64,000 nucleotides of DNA from Hetaerina americana (Eukaryota > Arthropoda > Insecta > Odonata > Calopterygidae): positions 29,616,551 to 29,680,550 of the forward strand of contig JAKTNV010000003.1 of NCBI GenBank assembly GCA_022747635.1. Reading direction: 5' to 3'. Positions within the stretch are counted from its first letter, which is position 1. The number at the start of each line of letters is the position of its first letter. Positions 61,356 through 64,000 of this stretch are shown here, piece after piece. The notes below the pieces were generated by a model. That model had not been told where the DNA came from, did not search any database, and saw nothing but the letters and a program-made list of their open reading frames with translations. The position numbers were made by a program, and so were the translations under genes.

Positions 61356-63833
61356 ATGCTTTGCAGAGCTAAACTGAAAAGTTTACCACTAAAACACATA
61401 CAATTATATCAATCTTCGACAAAAAGTCGAATAGTTAGAAAGGCGCCAGATTGTAAATTTGAAAACGACGAATGCTTACCGAAGAGATGTGTTCCCCCAA
61501 CAACTGTTTGTCACACACTACCGAAACAAAAATGTGTAATTACCGTAAAGAATTCTCAGAAACAATCAACAGACACTGTTCCTGAAATTCCAACCTGCCC
61601 ACCACCAACAGCCACACGCGAAGTGGAGTGTGTGAAGTTACCTAATTCTAGCGCCAAAGGGACCAGGAATACCAATAGTACCGATATTCCATGGTACAAA
61701 AAGATGTTGCCAAACGAGGAAAAATTGAGCCCAGGAGGAAAGATGGCGTACAGATTTCTAAAGTGAGTGAGAAAAAACTAGTGATAATTGAGCCAAAGTA
61801 TTTAGCAGTCCTTCCTGACTTTACTATAATTTACTGGAGTTGAATTGAAAGTATCCCAAATTAAACTTCGCCAGTTTTTCTAGGTGTTTTAAATTCAATT
61901 TCCTTCGTCCATAATAGTATTCTTCTTCCACTAAACCAGCTCATACCGAAGTTATGAATTTAATCAGCTTCCAAGCCTTGAGAAATTGAACGAGAAGATT
62001 GAATTCTTGTCAACACATTGAAACTTCTTCTATGATTTATAGGACAATTTTTAGTGCATAGATGAGTTTTTGCGGAGGCCGCAGGCTTGGGTTCTCCTTT
62101 TCCCTTTATCAATGTTGTCCAATCCCAGTTTAAACGAGCTAGTTTGTTGTGTTATTTTAAACTCCACGTTTAATCATGAAGTCTTCAAATAATTTTTATT
62201 TGAGAGATTTTTGTTGCTGGTTTCATAGACTGGTGTTCATATTTAATGATATAGGTGTATATTGTGAAGTTTTCCGTAGCCAGACAAATAAAGACTCAAG
62301 TTAATTATTAGCAGAAGTTATTTTGGATTGTATGTATTAATTTATACGTTTTTGTAGGTTTAATGCGAAAGCCTTAATCGCGGGTGGTTCCGTGTACATG
62401 ACTGCGAAGTGTGGCGTCTGGGGAAGTAGCCAGCAGACAGCTGATCTGTACAAAAAATCTCATGAATGTGTGACATCAATGATAAATGATAATGCAATTA
62501 AGGTGAGTTTGGCATTTCAGGACCTTCTTTTCGGTTGACCTCGTACGAAAGAGCTTTTTAAATGATGGTTTGTCATGTACATATGTTCTAAGGAGTTATT
62601 TCAGAAGCCTTCATAAATGATACTAAGATTTAATGCTCCCACGCTGGGAAAAGTCATAGCAGATTTATTCATGCCTCAGAATAACCAATTTTTGGGCATA
62701 AAATTTGTTTTCATAAATTTAGTGGACGATGATCGACAAATATAAGATTCGCGGTAGTAGATATGACAGGACAACGGCCTGCCAGAATTATTCTCGTTTT
62801 ATACCCGCTGTATGCCTTCATAAGGACTTGTTTTGTCTGAACCCAACCAGAACAAGAATTTAAAGCCATGTAGACCTTCACTTAACACTTCCTTTCGTTA
62901 TTATGTTCTGCATTAAGTTGTTTAAGTGCATTCCATTACTTGTTGTAAAGTGTGGGATGAGTCATTCTTAATGTGGTGTTTAGTGGGAAACAAATCTAGA
63001 ATCCTTATTGTAAAAATCATAAGAATGTTGAAATTCAGCCAGCAAAATAAAGGAAATTATGAAATGAGTTGGGAAGGATGATGCATTTAATTTGATTATA
63101 GTAGCTAGTGGTCTGGATATGATTGTTATGCGCTATTGAAGCTACAGTGACTTACTTCATGTCAATGAGCCTGATCAACTTATTTATAACACTAAATTTG
63201 GGATATGAATTTGGTATTTTATACTTTTTTATATATTTTTCTTGTCTTGAGATGTAAAAAATATGTTTTAGCATTTGAAATATTTTAAAGTAAGCAATGC
63301 AATATGTACATTTTACATTTCCAACACTGCAATTGTAGCCATCGCCAGTGGAGTGAAACAGTATATGCTCATTATGACAGACCTTAGAGTTTTGAGGGAG
63401 TTGTATCATTTAAGAGTAGTACCATAAGAGCATCCTGATTTTGCGTTGGCATTATGTTACCTCAGCAATGAAGCACATTTTAAAGATTATTATTAATATC
63501 TGTGGTTTGTCGATTCAATCAGATTAATTAAAAGTGTAATGCTCTAGAGGTCTCCATGGCTTGTTGAGTCAAGTGTTTGCATTAAATGACGATATGGATG
63601 ACTACCAAGGTATAATATTGTTTTACTTACTATTTACTGATTTTATTTTTAAGGTTGCTGATGTTCCAGATTCAAGGGAAATCGTTGCTGCCTGCCAACA
63701 CTATTGGAATAAAGGGGTTATTTTTACCATTTCCTCAATAATGATTCTCCCAACAACTTTAAAAAAATGGAGCAAGGAACTTTATAAGCAAGTTGCTGAT
63801 AACTTATCGGGTGGTGAATCATCTAAAAGCTAG
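61356..63833 (+). CDS. MICOS subunit MIC13/QIL1-like protein with N-terminal extension
   Basis: MIC13/QIL1 links the MIC60 and MIC10 parts of the MICOS complex at mitochondrial crista junctions. Exons: 61356-61762, 62358-62502 and 63654-63833. The joins are phase 2 and phase 0 with GT-AG ends, giving 243 residues. The family-like part is residues 135-243: KALIAGGSVYMTAKCGVWGS then SQQTADLYKKS, a membrane-associated helix with the G-V-W and Q-T-x-x-LY pattern, and later YWNKGVIFTISSIMIL then PTTLKKWSKELYK, matching the 'W/YNxGV…P' block. Known MIC13 proteins are about 120 residues. Here about 130 extra residues precede it. They start with a basic, mitochondrial-presequence-like MLCRAKLKSLPLKH and continue with a Cys/Pro-rich stretch (CLPKRCVPPTTVCHTLPKQKC). 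A poly(A) signal, aataaa, lies at 63904-63909. Confidence 0.75.
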
Positions 63834-63903
63834 AGTTTAGGCCAAGAGTTACTAGTATTATGTAGTAATATCCTTGGTTCTTCCGGACTACATGATTGAA
63901 TGG

Positions 63904-63909
63904 AATAAA
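63904..63909 (+). terminator. Poly(A) signal of the MIC13-like gene
   Basis: AATAAA, 71 bases after the stop codon and followed by a T-rich stretch. Confidence 0.7.
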
Positions 63910-64000
63910 TGTTGATTTTTCCCTTAAAATTAAAGCAATTGCTTAATTTTTCATATGCAAACAGTCTTAGAGTTATGAATTATTTTTGAAATGCAGTGCA

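Noticed and set aside
1..64000. CRISPR arrays, operons, prokaryotic defence systems
   Set aside because: Introns, SINEs and LINEs show a eukaryotic genome. No regularly spaced direct repeats were seen.

Overview
The window is eukaryotic nuclear DNA. It is AT-rich, with GT-AG introns up to about 10 kb, and it is crowded with decayed transposons: mariner, Penelope, several non-LTR families and tRNA-derived SINEs. The encoded proteins and the element mix point to an arthropod, most likely an insect with a large genome. I cannot name the species.

Three conserved genes can be reconstructed exon by exon. PA2G4 (EBP1) lies on the minus strand at 36962-22022, with eight coding exons that join in frame to 390 residues. 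TTI2 (TELO2-interacting protein 2) lies on the minus strand at 61041-44289, with five exons, all introns in phase 0, 447 residues. A MIC13/QIL1-like MICOS subunit lies on the plus strand at 61356-63833, with three exons and 243 residues. It has an unusual N-terminal extension and is divergently paired with TTI2. Weaker gene evidence lies in the left third: two joinable plus-strand exons resembling a DUF4485 protein (9280-11071), and a minus-strand exon resembling succinate dehydrogenase subunit D with a frame break (about 16555-16366), next to other coding-like but unidentified segments.

Layout. 1-9.2 kb: intergenic or intronic DNA with SINE-A copies, two of them in inverted arrangement. 9.3-11.1 kb: the DUF4485-like exons. 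10.3-14.3 kb: fragments of a non-LTR family (here 'LINE-A') with a CR1/Jockey-like element nested inside one copy. 14.3-21 kb: mostly unassigned, with the SDHD-like exon. 22-37 kb: PA2G4, whose introns hold a head-to-head Penelope pair, a pogo/Tigger remnant, a deleted mariner and an RNase H-bearing LINE remnant. 37-44 kb: intergenic, with a SINE-B copy, a mariner remnant and a LINE-A remnant. 44-61 kb: TTI2, whose introns hold two mariners (one nearly intact), a LINE-A copy, a second LINE remnant, an internally deleted mariner with a duplicated end, and a SINE-B copy. 61-64 kb: the MIC13-like gene.

The most interesting structures are two composite insertions. In each, two inverted copies of a retroelement (Penelope at 23439-25328, SINE-A at 2998-3278) sit between a single pair of target-site duplications, which suggests fold-back or template-switch reverse transcription at integration. 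The Penelope arms also carry a CCAAT/TATA-like promoter followed by a hammerhead-ribozyme-like motif. I found no CRISPR array, no intact functional tRNA gene, no rRNA and no prokaryotic operon.
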